From contig OZ244806.1 of NCBI GenBank assembly GCA_965220075.1, positions 1,860,001-1,924,000 on the forward strand: a DNA stretch of 64,000 nucleotides, in the 5' to 3' direction. The translations under genes and the position numbers were made by a program. A model generated the notes under the pieces. The model saw only the letters and a list, made by a program, of their open reading frames with translations, was not told where the DNA came from and ran no database searches. Positions 1 to 7,744 of this stretch are shown in pieces (the stretch's first letter is position 1; each line of letters opens with the position of its first letter). Source of the DNA: G965220075 sp965220075. GTDB lineage: Bacteria; Chloroflexota; UBA11872.

Positions 1-1
1 G

Positions 2-538
2 CTCGAGTGGGGTCTCATGCATACCGTTCGCGACGCCCTGCCGCGCGAGACGGTCGTTGCGGTCGACCCCCACCTTTGGGGCTATTGGGCGCGCTCCCAC
101 TTCCCGATCTACGAGCCGCGCACCTGGTTGCACGATCTAGGCTTCGGAACGCTCGGATACGCCTATCCCGTCGCCCTGGGCGCCAAGCTGGCGCGGCCCG
201 ACAGTCCGGTGGTGGCCTGCACCGGCGACGGCGGCTTCCTGTTCACGGCGCAGGAGCTGGCCACCGCGGTCAAGTACGGACTCAACGTGCCCGTGGTGAT
301 CTTCAACGACGATGCCTACGGCGCGATCAAGGAGGACTTCGTACGCGACTTCGGCCGTGCCTACGAAGTCGATCTAGTCAATCCGGATTTCGTCAAGTTC
401 GCGGAGTCGTTCGGCGCGGTGGGGCTGCGCGCCACGCCTGAGACCCTGGGCGAGACCCTGCGGCACGCCCTGACCCTCGACAAGCCGTCGCTGATCGACG
501 TTCCGGTCAAGCTGCGCCGGCCTCTCATCGTGAGCTGA
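2..538 (+). CDS. ThDP-dependent enzyme, C-terminal part (5' cut by window)
   Basis: The frame is open from base 2, so the true start lies before the window and the ATG at 17 is internal. The 178 visible residues form the C-terminal pyrophosphate-binding domain of a thiamine diphosphate enzyme of the acetolactate synthase/benzoylformate decarboxylase type. The ThDP/Mg motif is visible as GDGGFLF followed about 27 residues later by NDDAYG. The end, with DVPVKL, is typical of the ALS-like large-subunit family. These enzymes decarboxylate or ligate 2-oxo acids; the substrate cannot be read from this domain alone. The next gene is on the opposite strand, so the stop at 538 is an operon end. Confidence 0.85.
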   Translation, partial: LEWGLMHTVRDALPRETVVAVDPHLWGYWARSHFPIYEPRTWLHDLGFGTLGYAYPVALGAKLARPDSPVVACTGDGGFLFTAQELATAVKYGLNVPVVIFNDDAYGAIKEDFVRDFGRAYEVDLVNPDFVKFAESFGAVGLRATPETLGETLRHALTLDKPSLIDVPVKLRRPLIVS

Positions 539-579
539 CGATCGCCGGCTGCCGGTTAGAGCGCCGCGGCCGACCGGCG

Positions 580-1050
580 CTATCCGCCCACTACCTCCAC
601 CCCGATAACCGCTCGCTTGATCGCTTGCACGGCCAGGCCGTGGGTGCCGAAATCCCGCGTGAAATCCGAATGCGAGTGGACCACGTGCAGCATGCCGTCG
701 CGCACCATGGTGCTGGTGTACGAGCAGCCGGGACCCGTGTGGAACGCGAAGGGGTATTCCCAGTGCTCCCCGGTTCCGTCCAGACTTAACATAACGTAGG
801 TAACTTGCGGGTGGCCGTAAGCGCCGCGGCCCGAAGCGCAGGCCAGCACGCCGTTGGGCAGCAGGTGAAGCCGCGGCTTCACGCCCGGCCAGCCGGTTGT
901 GGTCGGCGCGCTCCAGCTGCGGCCGCCGTCGAGCACGACCAGTCCCGGGAAGTTCAAAATGGTGTCCGGCGACTCCATCCAGGTGTCCGTACGCTCGTGT
1001 CGCACTACGACCGTGCGCGAGCCGTTGGAATAGGTGGTCTCCCGAATCAC
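580..1050 (-). pseudogene. Sialidase-like protein with a 245-residue in-frame internal deletion
   Basis: This 156-residue frame matches the 401-residue sialidase-like protein encoded at 43812-45017 at both ends. Its first ~41 residues align with residues 1-42 (NFPGLV.LDG), and the rest aligns with residues 288-401 (SWS.P...GWPGVKPRL, HTGPGCSYTSTM, HSDFTR). The length difference is exactly 245 codons, so one clean in-frame deletion explains it. Both deletion edges in the intact paralogue carry a DG-encoding CGACGG motif, suggesting loss between short direct repeats. Only one Asp-box (DGGRSW) is left, too little for a six-bladed propeller. Probably a non-functional derivative, although the frame is intact and could be expressed. 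Confidence 0.75.
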
Positions 1051-1283
1051 GATTGCCCCGAATCTGATCGCCCCGGTGCCGTCGCAGCCTAGCTTGTCTG
1101 GGCCTTCAGTTTGGCGGCGCCCTTGATTTGGCGCCCGTGGGCCTCTGGCCCGCGGCGTGGATGAATCGCTAGAATCATCCCGCTGTCATTTCGTTCGGTC
1201 GGCGCTGCGTGCGGTGGGTCCGCACCCGGACCCGCCGCGCCACTAGTAGCCGACCGTAGAGCCGCGATTCGAGGTGAGCACGA

Positions 1284-2228
1284 ATGCAGACGCACGACTG
1301 TGAGCCCACGCTCACCGACACGCAGGTTCTGGGCTTCTGCCGCAAGGGTTTTCTGGTGCTACCGGAGGTAGTGTCCGAAGAGATCAATCAGCGGACCGTC
1401 GACTACATCAACAGCTATACCAACGAAGGCGCCCACGAACCGACCGAGATCCTTACCGAGGACTGGTTTGTCGACGGCGTAATCCTGAATCCGCAAGCGG
1501 CTGGCGCCGTGCGCTCCCTGCTAGGCCGCCACTTCGCGATGCCCGCGCTGATGAGCAATCACCGCAGCGCTCAGCCCGCCACTCCGCAGACCTGGCACCG
1601 TGACGGCGGATCGCTGGACGAGCGCGAGCTGCACTACCTGCAAGTCTTCTACTACCCGCAGGACACCCCGCTCGAAATGGGCCCCACGGAGATATTGCCG
1701 GGGTCCCACTTCATCTCCATGCGCGAGCGCCATATGGGTCACTACGGGCAGATTCGCGGCGCCGAATACACCGTCGCGCCCGCCGGCACCATATTCCTCA
1801 CCGTCTACGGTGTCTGGCACCGGCGCGCGCGCCGCACCGCCCCCGCGGAGGCGGGCCTGCGCCACCTGCTCAAGTACAACTACTGGCGCACCTCGCCGCC
1901 CGCGCGCGACTGGATAATCGAGCCCGATTTTGACCTCGCCCGCGTCGACTACGGCGTTCGCGACGATCTCTCCGAGCCCTACCACTCCGAGTTCATGTGG
2001 GATTCGCACCAGGTGGCCGAGATGATGTTCTGGCTGTGCGGCCGCAAGGACGAGTTCAACGTGATGGGCGGACAGGGCTGGCCGGACGGAGCCAGGCCCA
2101 AGCGCTTAGGCAACGAAAGTGCGTTCGGGTTTCCCGGCGAGATCACCGATAAGCGCTTCTATCGCCGCCGTGAAACAACCGTGGGCGGCGACGGCGCGCC
2201 CGTAATGCGAGAGGCCGCCGGCGGGTAG
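1284..2228 (+). CDS. Phytanoyl-CoA dioxygenase (PhyH) family protein
   Basis: A 314-residue Fe(II)/2-oxoglutarate dioxygenase of the PhyH family. The iron-binding facial triad is visible as H105-x-D107 (TWHRDGG) and a distal H179 (GVWHRRARR), with arginines just downstream available to bind 2-oxoglutarate. The fold core runs from about residue 10 to 215; the rest is a C-terminal extension. The ATG at 1284 follows a GAGGTG ribosome site. PhyH enzymes hydroxylate small carboxylates, CoA esters or secondary metabolites; nothing here fixes the substrate. A second PhyH gene follows at 2618, separated by a repeat-bearing gap, so the two may not be cotranscribed. Confidence 0.85.
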   Translation: MQTHDCEPTLTDTQVLGFCRKGFLVLPEVVSEEINQRTVDYINSYTNEGAHEPTEILTEDWFVDGVILNPQAAGAVRSLLGRHFAMPALMSNHRSAQPATPQTWHRDGGSLDERELHYLQVFYYPQDTPLEMGPTEILPGSHFISMRERHMGHYGQIRGAEYTVAPAGTIFLTVYGVWHRRARRTAPAEAGLRHLLKYNYWRTSPPARDWIIEPDFDLARVDYGVRDDLSEPYHSEFMWDSHQVAEMMFWLCGRKDEFNVMGGQGWPDGARPKRLGNESAFGFPGEITDKRFYRRRETTVGGDGAPVMREAAGG

Positions 2229-2617
2229 GGGCGGCCCTCGTGGCCGCCCTCCGGGTAGGAAACCAAGGTAGGGCCGGCACTCGCATTCGTCCTCTCCTAT
2301 GGGAGAGAGTTGGGTGCGGGCGCCTCTTCCGTGCTTGCAACGAGCCGCGGCGAGGGGTCCGACTCCCTCTCCCCGCCGAGGGAGAGGGCTGGGGTGAGGG
2401 GGTCCCCAGGTGCAGCCCGGCCGCATGGGTGCGGCGAGCCCGTTGCACGCGGGCGGTGCCCGCGGAACCGAAAGGGAGCAACCTCCGCAAGGGGTCGAGA
2501 AGGACCTCACCGCTCCGGTCGCCGGCGGGTAGGGGCGGCCCTTGTGGCCGCCCGCTCCGGACACCGTGGCGGAGTATTCTTTGCGGGCGACCGGCGCGCG
2601 CCGCGGAGCCACCATCT
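2229..2617. repeat. Intergenic repeat block with two copies of a GC hairpin element
   Basis: I see no gene of its own in these 389 bases. They hold two near-identical copies of a short element: an 8-bp stem GGGCGGCC/GGCCGCCC at 2229-2249 (loop CTCGT) and at 2533-2553 (loop CTTGT), each preceded by GCCGGCGGGTA and followed by a CTCCGG-type tail. Between them (about 2360-2402) is a purine/pyrimidine-biased stretch with CCCTC and GAGGG blocks of a type often dispersed in genomes; a similar stretch in reverse orientation lies near 15780. An open frame reads through the block into the next gene, but its translation is low-complexity. Confidence 0.7.
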
Positions 2618-3472
2618 TTGCCCAACGGCGACATCGACTATCACGCCGCCAGGCTGACCGGCGACGGATGGACTGTCATCCCTAACGCCATCGGGCCGGC
2701 CGAGCTGGGCACTCTGCGGCGGGCCATCGACGAGACGCTCTCCGCCGAAGAGGCGATCGGCCGCCGTCTGGGCACGCAGACCGACGACCTGCGCGTGGTC
2801 TTCGACGCCCATACCAAGCACCCCTTCTTTCACGGTCTGCTCGCGCGCAATCCACTGCCGCTGGCCGTGGCGCGCCACCTGCTCGGCGCGGACGCCTACT
2901 GCCACGACCTGGTGATCCGCCTGCCCATGCCCACCGGCCGCAAGGACCCCACCAAGTTCGGCGGGCATCTGCACGTGGATTGGGAGGCGTTCAACGTCAC
3001 CCCCTTCATCGGCGGCCGGCACTACCTCATGGCCATTCAGTGCGTTTGGTGCGTAACTGAGTTCACGGCGCAGAACGGGGCCACCTTCGTATGGCCGGGC
3101 TCGCAACGGTCGCTCGAGATTCCACCGCGCGACTCCATCAACCTCCCGCCCGGTTGGATGCGGGCGGAAGCGCCGGCCGGCGCCGTGGTCATGTGGGACT
3201 CGGCGCTCTGGCACACCTCGGGCGTGAATCACGCGGACGCCCCGCGCTACTCCGCCGTCTCCTACTTCCAGCGCGGTTGGATTCGCGGCTCATGCGACCC
3301 CATGCACAAATGGCCGCCGACGATGCGAGCAAAGCTGAGCGACGAGGAAAAGCGTGACTGGGGCCTGTCAGTGCCGCCGCCCGACAACACCCACATCCGC
3401 GCCATGCCCCCCGAGCAACTGGCCGCGCTCACACCGGCCGAGAAGGCCGTGCTCAACATCCCCGTCGACTGA
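2618..3472 (+). CDS. Phytanoyl-CoA dioxygenase (PhyH) family protein
   Basis: A 284-residue PhyH-family Fe(II)/2-oxoglutarate dioxygenase. The metal triad is visible as HVDWE (H-x-D) and the distal histidine in LWHTSG; the GSQRS segment between them is typical of the family. The frame is open upstream to 2240, but that part translates a repeat block. I start at TTG 2618, which has GGAG nine bases upstream and directly precedes recognisable PhyH sequence (TGDGWTVIPNAI). The substrate is unknown. It diverges clearly from the PhyH at 1284, so the pair does not look like a recent duplication. Confidence 0.83.
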   Translation: MPNGDIDYHAARLTGDGWTVIPNAIGPAELGTLRRAIDETLSAEEAIGRRLGTQTDDLRVVFDAHTKHPFFHGLLARNPLPLAVARHLLGADAYCHDLVIRLPMPTGRKDPTKFGGHLHVDWEAFNVTPFIGGRHYLMAIQCVWCVTEFTAQNGATFVWPGSQRSLEIPPRDSINLPPGWMRAEAPAGAVVMWDSALWHTSGVNHADAPRYSAVSYFQRGWIRGSCDPMHKWPPTMRAKLSDEEKRDWGLSVPPPDNTHIRAMPPEQLAALTPAEKAVLNIPVD

Positions 3473-3628
3473 GCGGGTTCCGGCACACGCCGGCCGTCAC
3501 ATAGGATGAATTGCAACAGCCACGATCGTGCATCCCCTAGCTGTAGTTCCCACTCACGTTGTTGACAAAGTGAAGGCCGCTCCGTTCGATGGGGGTTCGT
3601 TCCAGAGCCCTATCGAAGGAGGGCCTTC

Positions 3629-3769
3629 ATGGCACATCGTAGCGCTCGGTTGACGGTTGGCGGCCGCTTGTTGCTGATTGAACGGATCGTGGTCGAGGGC
3701 TGGTCGGTGGCGCAGGCCATCCACGCGCGGGTCATGGCGGGCTCTAAGCCACGCGCTCTGGGCGCCTAA
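3629..3769 (+). pseudogene. IS481-family transposase, N-terminal remnant
   Basis: A 46-codon frame starting ATG 3629, with GAAGGAGG just upstream, encodes MAHRSARLT..GR.LL..R and WSVAQA, the characteristic N-terminal helix-turn-helix start of IS481-type transposases. The catalytic DDE domain (~250 residues) is absent; the frame runs into unrelated sequence (SKPRALGA) and stops at TAA 3767-3769. The segment GTAGTTCCCACTCACGTTGTTGACA (3542-3566) may be what is left of the left terminal repeat. The stop overlaps the ATG of the next gene as TAATG. Confidence 0.7.
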
Positions 3770-4362
3770 TGGATCGCAAGGCCGTGTGGGTCGGAGCCGA
3801 TCCGGGTGGAAAGAACAACTTTGGCATTGCGGAGCTTTCCGCGGACGGCGTGGCGAGGACCGCCTGCTGCTCCTGCGCCGCCGAGGCGGCCGCCTGGATC
3901 GAGGGCACGCCGCTGGGCGCGGGCATCGACGCCCCGATGTGGTGGTCGGCGGCGCCGAAGGGCGACCGAAAAGCCGACCTTTGGCTTCGCTGCAAGTACG
4001 GAAGTGAACCGCCCGGCAAGGTCCTGGCGATCAACTCCTTATGGGGATCTGTACTTGCCCAGGGGGCCATGTTGGCCGTTGAGTTGCGCAAGAAGTTTGC
4101 CGAGCTGCCCATAACGGAAGCTCATCCCGGCCTGTTCCTGAAAGCCCGGCGCCTGAGTTTCGACGAGCTGAAACGACACTACGGCATCCGTGCGGACTCA
4201 CGGATCACGAATCACGAGCGGGATGCCGTAATCGCCGCCCTTGCCGCGCGGGAAGGGTTCACGGGCAGATGGCTGCGAGATCTCGCGCTGGATCGGCTCC
4301 CGGCCGAACAAGACCCCGCGGCGTACTGGCTCGCTCCAGTCCACTACTGGTGGTTTGAGTAG
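3769..4362 (+). CDS. DUF429 family protein
   Basis: A 197-residue protein resembling DUF429, a family with an RNase H-like/actin-like fold. It has an N-terminal GADPGGKNNFGIA segment, a central D-A-P core (GAGIDAPMWW) and a C-terminal part with HPGLFLKA and NHERDAVIAALAA, where an acidic residue near a helix is typical of these nuclease-like folds. Biochemical function is not established. The ATG at 3769 overlaps the stop of an IS481 transposase remnant, so the native promoter may have been lost or replaced by insertion-sequence DNA. Confidence 0.65.
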   Translation: MDRKAVWVGADPGGKNNFGIAELSADGVARTACCSCAAEAAAWIEGTPLGAGIDAPMWWSAAPKGDRKADLWLRCKYGSEPPGKVLAINSLWGSVLAQGAMLAVELRKKFAELPITEAHPGLFLKARRLSFDELKRHYGIRADSRITNHERDAVIAALAAREGFTGRWLRDLALDRLPAEQDPAAYWLAPVHYWWFE

Positions 4363-4655
4363 CAGCCGTGGCCAAGCCGGACGCAGGTGGACACCTCTAC
4401 CTCTATCATCGCTGCCTAGTGCTAAATCCACAGACGCCCAGGCCAGCAACACCCATGTCACGGCCGCCTAACTGCCACCCGCCTGCTGTCCGGCCAGGGA
4501 GTGGTCGGATGATCTATTTGCTACGGCAACCAGCCTACCCCGGCCACGCCGCCCATTACAGAACTATGCGCTAGGCCCTCGTTCCCGCCTATGCCGATGC
4601 ATATCCGCGCCATCTAGCTGCGAACAGCTTGACCTTAGTCAAGCTTGGATACGTC
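4363..4655. other. Intergenic gap with a hairpin
   Basis: Nothing with coding character is seen in these 293 bases between the DUF429 gene and the convergent metalloprotease gene. The only structure noted is the hairpin at 4626-4645, listed separately. Confidence 0.5.
4626..4645 (-). terminator. Hairpin downstream of the metalloprotease gene
   Basis: Perfect 8-bp inverted repeat AGCTTGAC/GTCAAGCT with a 4-base loop, ten bases past the stop of the minus-strand metalloprotease gene. There is no clear T-tract, so it is either a weak terminator or an mRNA 3'-end stabiliser. Confidence 0.45.
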
Positions 4656-6893
4656 CTATGGTCCAGCACCGTAGAACCACCGCGATATAATAGGGTCAGC
4701 AATTGCCGCAACTACCGGGTCGGATTCGTTCACGAACGCAAGACGAACGTGATACAGCGCTGGATCGACACCTCCACAATAGCCGCAATAGTCATCTGAT
4801 TCAGGACGGTTAATCCATATATTTCCACGCGTGATAAGTTGATAATCACTGACAAAAGACGTAATGATGCGATATAATTTTCGGAACGCTTTATGAAATC
4901 TATCATCACCTAAATTATTGTATAGGTCAAGAAATAAGCTGGCACCAAGAGAATATGGACAGCCTTCAAGGAGGTCTTGCTCGTCAGAAATATCGGCAAT
5001 TCTGTTCACCGAACATCGTGCAAGCTTAGTATTTAATCCTTCGGCACTTATGTAGCCTGTACGCACCTCTATAAAAGTAGATGCTCCCTCGTAGATCCAG
5101 GCTGTTCCCCTATGCCAATAATGATGTGCTAATTCATGAATAAGAGTAGATTTAGTATAATCATCCACATGCTCACTACGGAAGTCAATACTCCTGAAAC
5201 GGACGATCGGAAGATTCGATGAGGTGTACATACCTTCTCGTACAAGAACGACCGTTTTAGTCGGATATGCCTCCCCCATTGTGTCTTCAATTAAACGAAC
5301 CGAGTCCTCCAATATATCCATAGTTCGTGTGGATGCAAATCCATCCCTGACAATCATTAAAAGCGTGGGTCCAGCTCGGGGGAGAAAGATCTGACGCTTC
5401 TCGAGGGTAATGCCTCGACTGCTGGGTTCAACAAGATATTGGTCGAATTGTTTCGGATTATTAATATCTGTAATGCTGTCAATATATTCCTGATCACCTC
5501 CATGAATACGGAGAATAAGTGCGTGTTCGTCCGTAAGACCACCTTTCGAGGCGAGATATGATATGATTCCTTGTAGGGCCTGCAAGTCGTCGCCATATAT
5601 AAGTGTCAAAGCAGAAAACACATGTGGTTCAAAGCCTTCTATCGTATCCATATACGGCATCGCCATGAGTTGTGCTATTATTTCTCCAAGTCTCTGCGGA
5701 TTGCCAGGGAATAAGGTTAACGAGTACAGAGTATTATAGGTGCGATCGAGAAATCGGAGTTCATCCTGGCTCAGTCCGTCTCTAAGCCATAGCTCTTTGA
5801 GCAGCACCTCGATATATGCGGGCCATATGAAGGTACTGTCACAAAGTATCCTGAAAGCGAGGAGTTCGAATTTGTCGACTCCATCTTGCATCCAGGTCAA
5901 ATTTGTAATTTCTGTGAGGAGCTCAATTGCTGTCAGGGTGAAAGTGGTTGGTTTACTGTAAATCGGCCTCTCGATTATGCTGGATGTCGACGGCAGCTTC
6001 ATATCACGTATGAGATACCAAAATATGTCTGGAGAGGCTTTTGCAATGCTTTCTAACCGGTCGATCACATCTTGCTCTAATGGAGTGATTTCTGTTGAGA
6101 CCCATGGTAATGAATAGATCATAGTTGTTACTTTTGTGGCTAGTACCTCTGGGCTGACCTCTGTCTGCGGTTCCTTGGCTTGATCAGGAATAATGACGTT
6201 GGTGAGCTCCTTCACCTTGTCGGGCACGTTCTGGAGCGAAACTGACCCGACCGATGTTCCTGGCGCGGACACGTTCCAAATCTCGAACACAGTGCGCTGG
6301 GCCCGCAGCAGTTGCAGCCCTTGTGGATGGCCGTTGACCTCACGCTCCTCATAGCGGATTGGCAGTCCGTAAAGGTCGAGCCAGTTCGGTTTAGCCAGAT
6401 ACGCGGCTTTGATCGCTGAGTTTGCCTCGAGTATGGCCAGATGGTTTCGTGTCATGACTGCGAAGTCCGTTACCCCCTGGTTGGCCGCCAGGACCTGGTG
6501 ACGAGGTACGTTGGGGAGTTCTACGTCTGGGTACTTGGCGGCCAGGACGTCGAGCGTGTTGTACCAGTTCATGCGGTTCTCGCCCGGCGACCACTGCAGA
6601 ATTACTTTCTGGAACGCTTGCAAGGTGAACGGTCCGTCGACCCAGCGCTGGCTGATTGGGTAGCCCACCGCGTCGAGGTCCCGGTCCTTCACGAAGTCCC
6701 ACATCGGAACGTCGTAGGCATTGGTCACGGCGAACCCGTCATTTGGATCCGGTGTATCGTTGCCGGTAATCGTAAAGAGGCACCCATCGGGCAGAGCGAT
6801 GCCCTCGCACCCGATCGCGTAGGCTGGAGCGGCGAGGGTCGCGGCGAGTGCCACCGTCATCACGCCGAGGACCAACTGACGTATGGCTCGCAC
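4656..6893 (-). CDS. Secreted HExxH metalloprotease with Chloroflexota-type N-terminal module
   Basis: I start at GTG 6893, which has GAAGGG seven bases upstream and begins a clear Sec signal peptide (hydrophobic LVLGVMTVALAATLAAPAYA). A cysteine-containing module follows (about residues 27-110: CEGIALPDGCLF, DLDAVGYPISQRW, FTLQAFQKVILQW), which I associate with exported Chloroflexota proteins. A long helical linker leads to a gluzincin-type peptidase: HELAHHYWH at residues 586-594 with a likely third zinc ligand E602 in WIYEG. It therefore probably hydrolyses proteins outside the cytoplasm. The C-terminal two thirds (4656 to about 6170) is strikingly AT-rich: 30% GC over 4861-4920 and 40% over 5281-5340, against 63% over 6661-6720 in the N-terminal part. 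This suggests fusion of a native export module to transferred protease DNA. Confidence 0.75.
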   Translation of the reverse strand: MRAIRQLVLGVMTVALAATLAAPAYAIGCEGIALPDGCLFTITGNDTPDPNDGFAVTNAYDVPMWDFVKDRDLDAVGYPISQRWVDGPFTLQAFQKVILQWSPGENRMNWYNTLDVLAAKYPDVELPNVPRHQVLAANQGVTDFAVMTRNHLAILEANSAIKAAYLAKPNWLDLYGLPIRYEEREVNGHPQGLQLLRAQRTVFEIWNVSAPGTSVGSVSLQNVPDKVKELTNVIIPDQAKEPQTEVSPEVLATKVTTMIYSLPWVSTEITPLEQDVIDRLESIAKASPDIFWYLIRDMKLPSTSSIIERPIYSKPTTFTLTAIELLTEITNLTWMQDGVDKFELLAFRILCDSTFIWPAYIEVLLKELWLRDGLSQDELRFLDRTYNTLYSLTLFPGNPQRLGEIIAQLMAMPYMDTIEGFEPHVFSALTLIYGDDLQALQGIISYLASKGGLTDEHALILRIHGGDQEYIDSITDINNPKQFDQYLVEPSSRGITLEKRQIFLPRAGPTLLMIVRDGFASTRTMDILEDSVRLIEDTMGEAYPTKTVVLVREGMYTSSNLPIVRFRSIDFRSEHVDDYTKSTLIHELAHHYWHRGTAWIYEGASTFIEVRTGYISAEGLNTKLARCSVNRIADISDEQDLLEGCPYSLGASLFLDLYNNLGDDRFHKAFRKLYRIITSFVSDYQLITRGNIWINRPESDDYCGYCGGVDPALYHVRLAFVNESDPVVAAIADPIISRWFYGAGP

Positions 6894-7071
6894 GGTGAGG
6901 CCCTTCCGCCGTGGCGGCGATGATCGGCAGTATACGCCGCTCACCGGCGAAAGACCTAGGCAGCCGCCACGCGTTGCGGCCACTCCGCGAGTGCATGGAA
7001 GCGTTGGGACAAGCTGCGGTGAGGGCGTCCGGTTGCCTGCTTAACGCTGTCGATGCTGGCGTAATGCAGTC

Positions 7072-7308
7072 ATGTCGGTGCAGATCACCATAAGAGATGT
7101 ACCCGAGGACGTTCGCAACGAGCCAGCGGCGCGGGCGGCTCTGCGGCGCCAGTCCATGCAGGAGTTCCTGCGAGGCGAGCTGGAACGGATCGCGTCGCGG
7201 CCCTCCGTAGACGCGCGGCTGGAGGGAGTGCGACGCCGCAAGGAAGCGGCCGGAACGCGCGTGCAACCTGCCAGCATCCTGCGCGCCCGCGACGCCGATC
7301 GGACGTGA
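7072..7308 (+). CDS. vapB: VapB/FitA-type antitoxin
   Basis: A 78-residue protein with an N-terminal ribbon-helix-helix-like DNA-binding segment (VQITIRDVPEDVRN, then AAR....SMQEFLRGEL) and a basic C-terminal tail, as in FitA/VapB antitoxins. Its stop overlaps the GTG start of the PIN-domain gene by four bases (GTGA), the standard translational coupling of these modules. The antitoxin should bind and neutralise the partner RNase with its C-terminus and autorepress the operon with its N-terminus. A promoter was not identified with confidence. Confidence 0.75.
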   Translation: MSVQITIRDVPEDVRNEPAARAALRRQSMQEFLRGELERIASRPSVDARLEGVRRRKEAAGTRVQPASILRARDADRT

Positions 7309-7706
7309 CGGCGGTCCTCGATGCGCCCGTGCTCGTGGCGGCCCTCGTGGACTCGGGGCGCGAGGGGCGGTGGGCCGAATCGGCAGTGGCGGCCGGCGCC
7401 CCGGCCGGCCCGGAGTTGGCCTTGGCCGAGGCCAGCAACATCCTGCGGCGCCTGGAGCGGGCCGGCCAGATCTCCAGACTGGAAGCCACTAGCGCCCACC
7501 GCGACTTGCTGAGTCTCGATCTGGAGCTATTTCCCTTCGGCCCCTGCGCCGAGCGCGTCTGGGCGTTGCGCGACAACCTGACCAGCTACGACGCCTGGTA
7601 CGTGGCGCTGGCCGAGATGCTGGATTGCCCGCTGGTGACGCTCGACCGAAAGATCACCCGCGCCAGCGGCCCCACCTGCGACATCATCACTCCGCCGCGG
7701 TCGTAG
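7305..7706 (+). CDS. vapC: PIN-domain ribonuclease toxin (VapC-like)
   Basis: A 133-residue PIN-domain protein. The four conserved acidic residues that bind Mg/Mn are visible: D6 (VLDAPVL), E42 (LALAEASN), D96 (SYDAWYVALAE) and D114 (TLDRKI). VapC toxins cut tRNA or rRNA when freed from the antitoxin. The gene starts at GTG 7305, four bases inside the end of the antitoxin gene. All active-site residues are intact, so the pair is likely functional. Confidence 0.85.
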   Translation: MTAVLDAPVLVAALVDSGREGRWAESAVAAGAPAGPELALAEASNILRRLERAGQISRLEATSAHRDLLSLDLELFPFGPCAERVWALRDNLTSYDAWYVALAEMLDCPLVTLDRKITRASGPTCDIITPPRS

Positions 7707-7744
7707 GCGAAGGCAACAAGTGTTCCCCAGTGCGTGCCGGAAAC

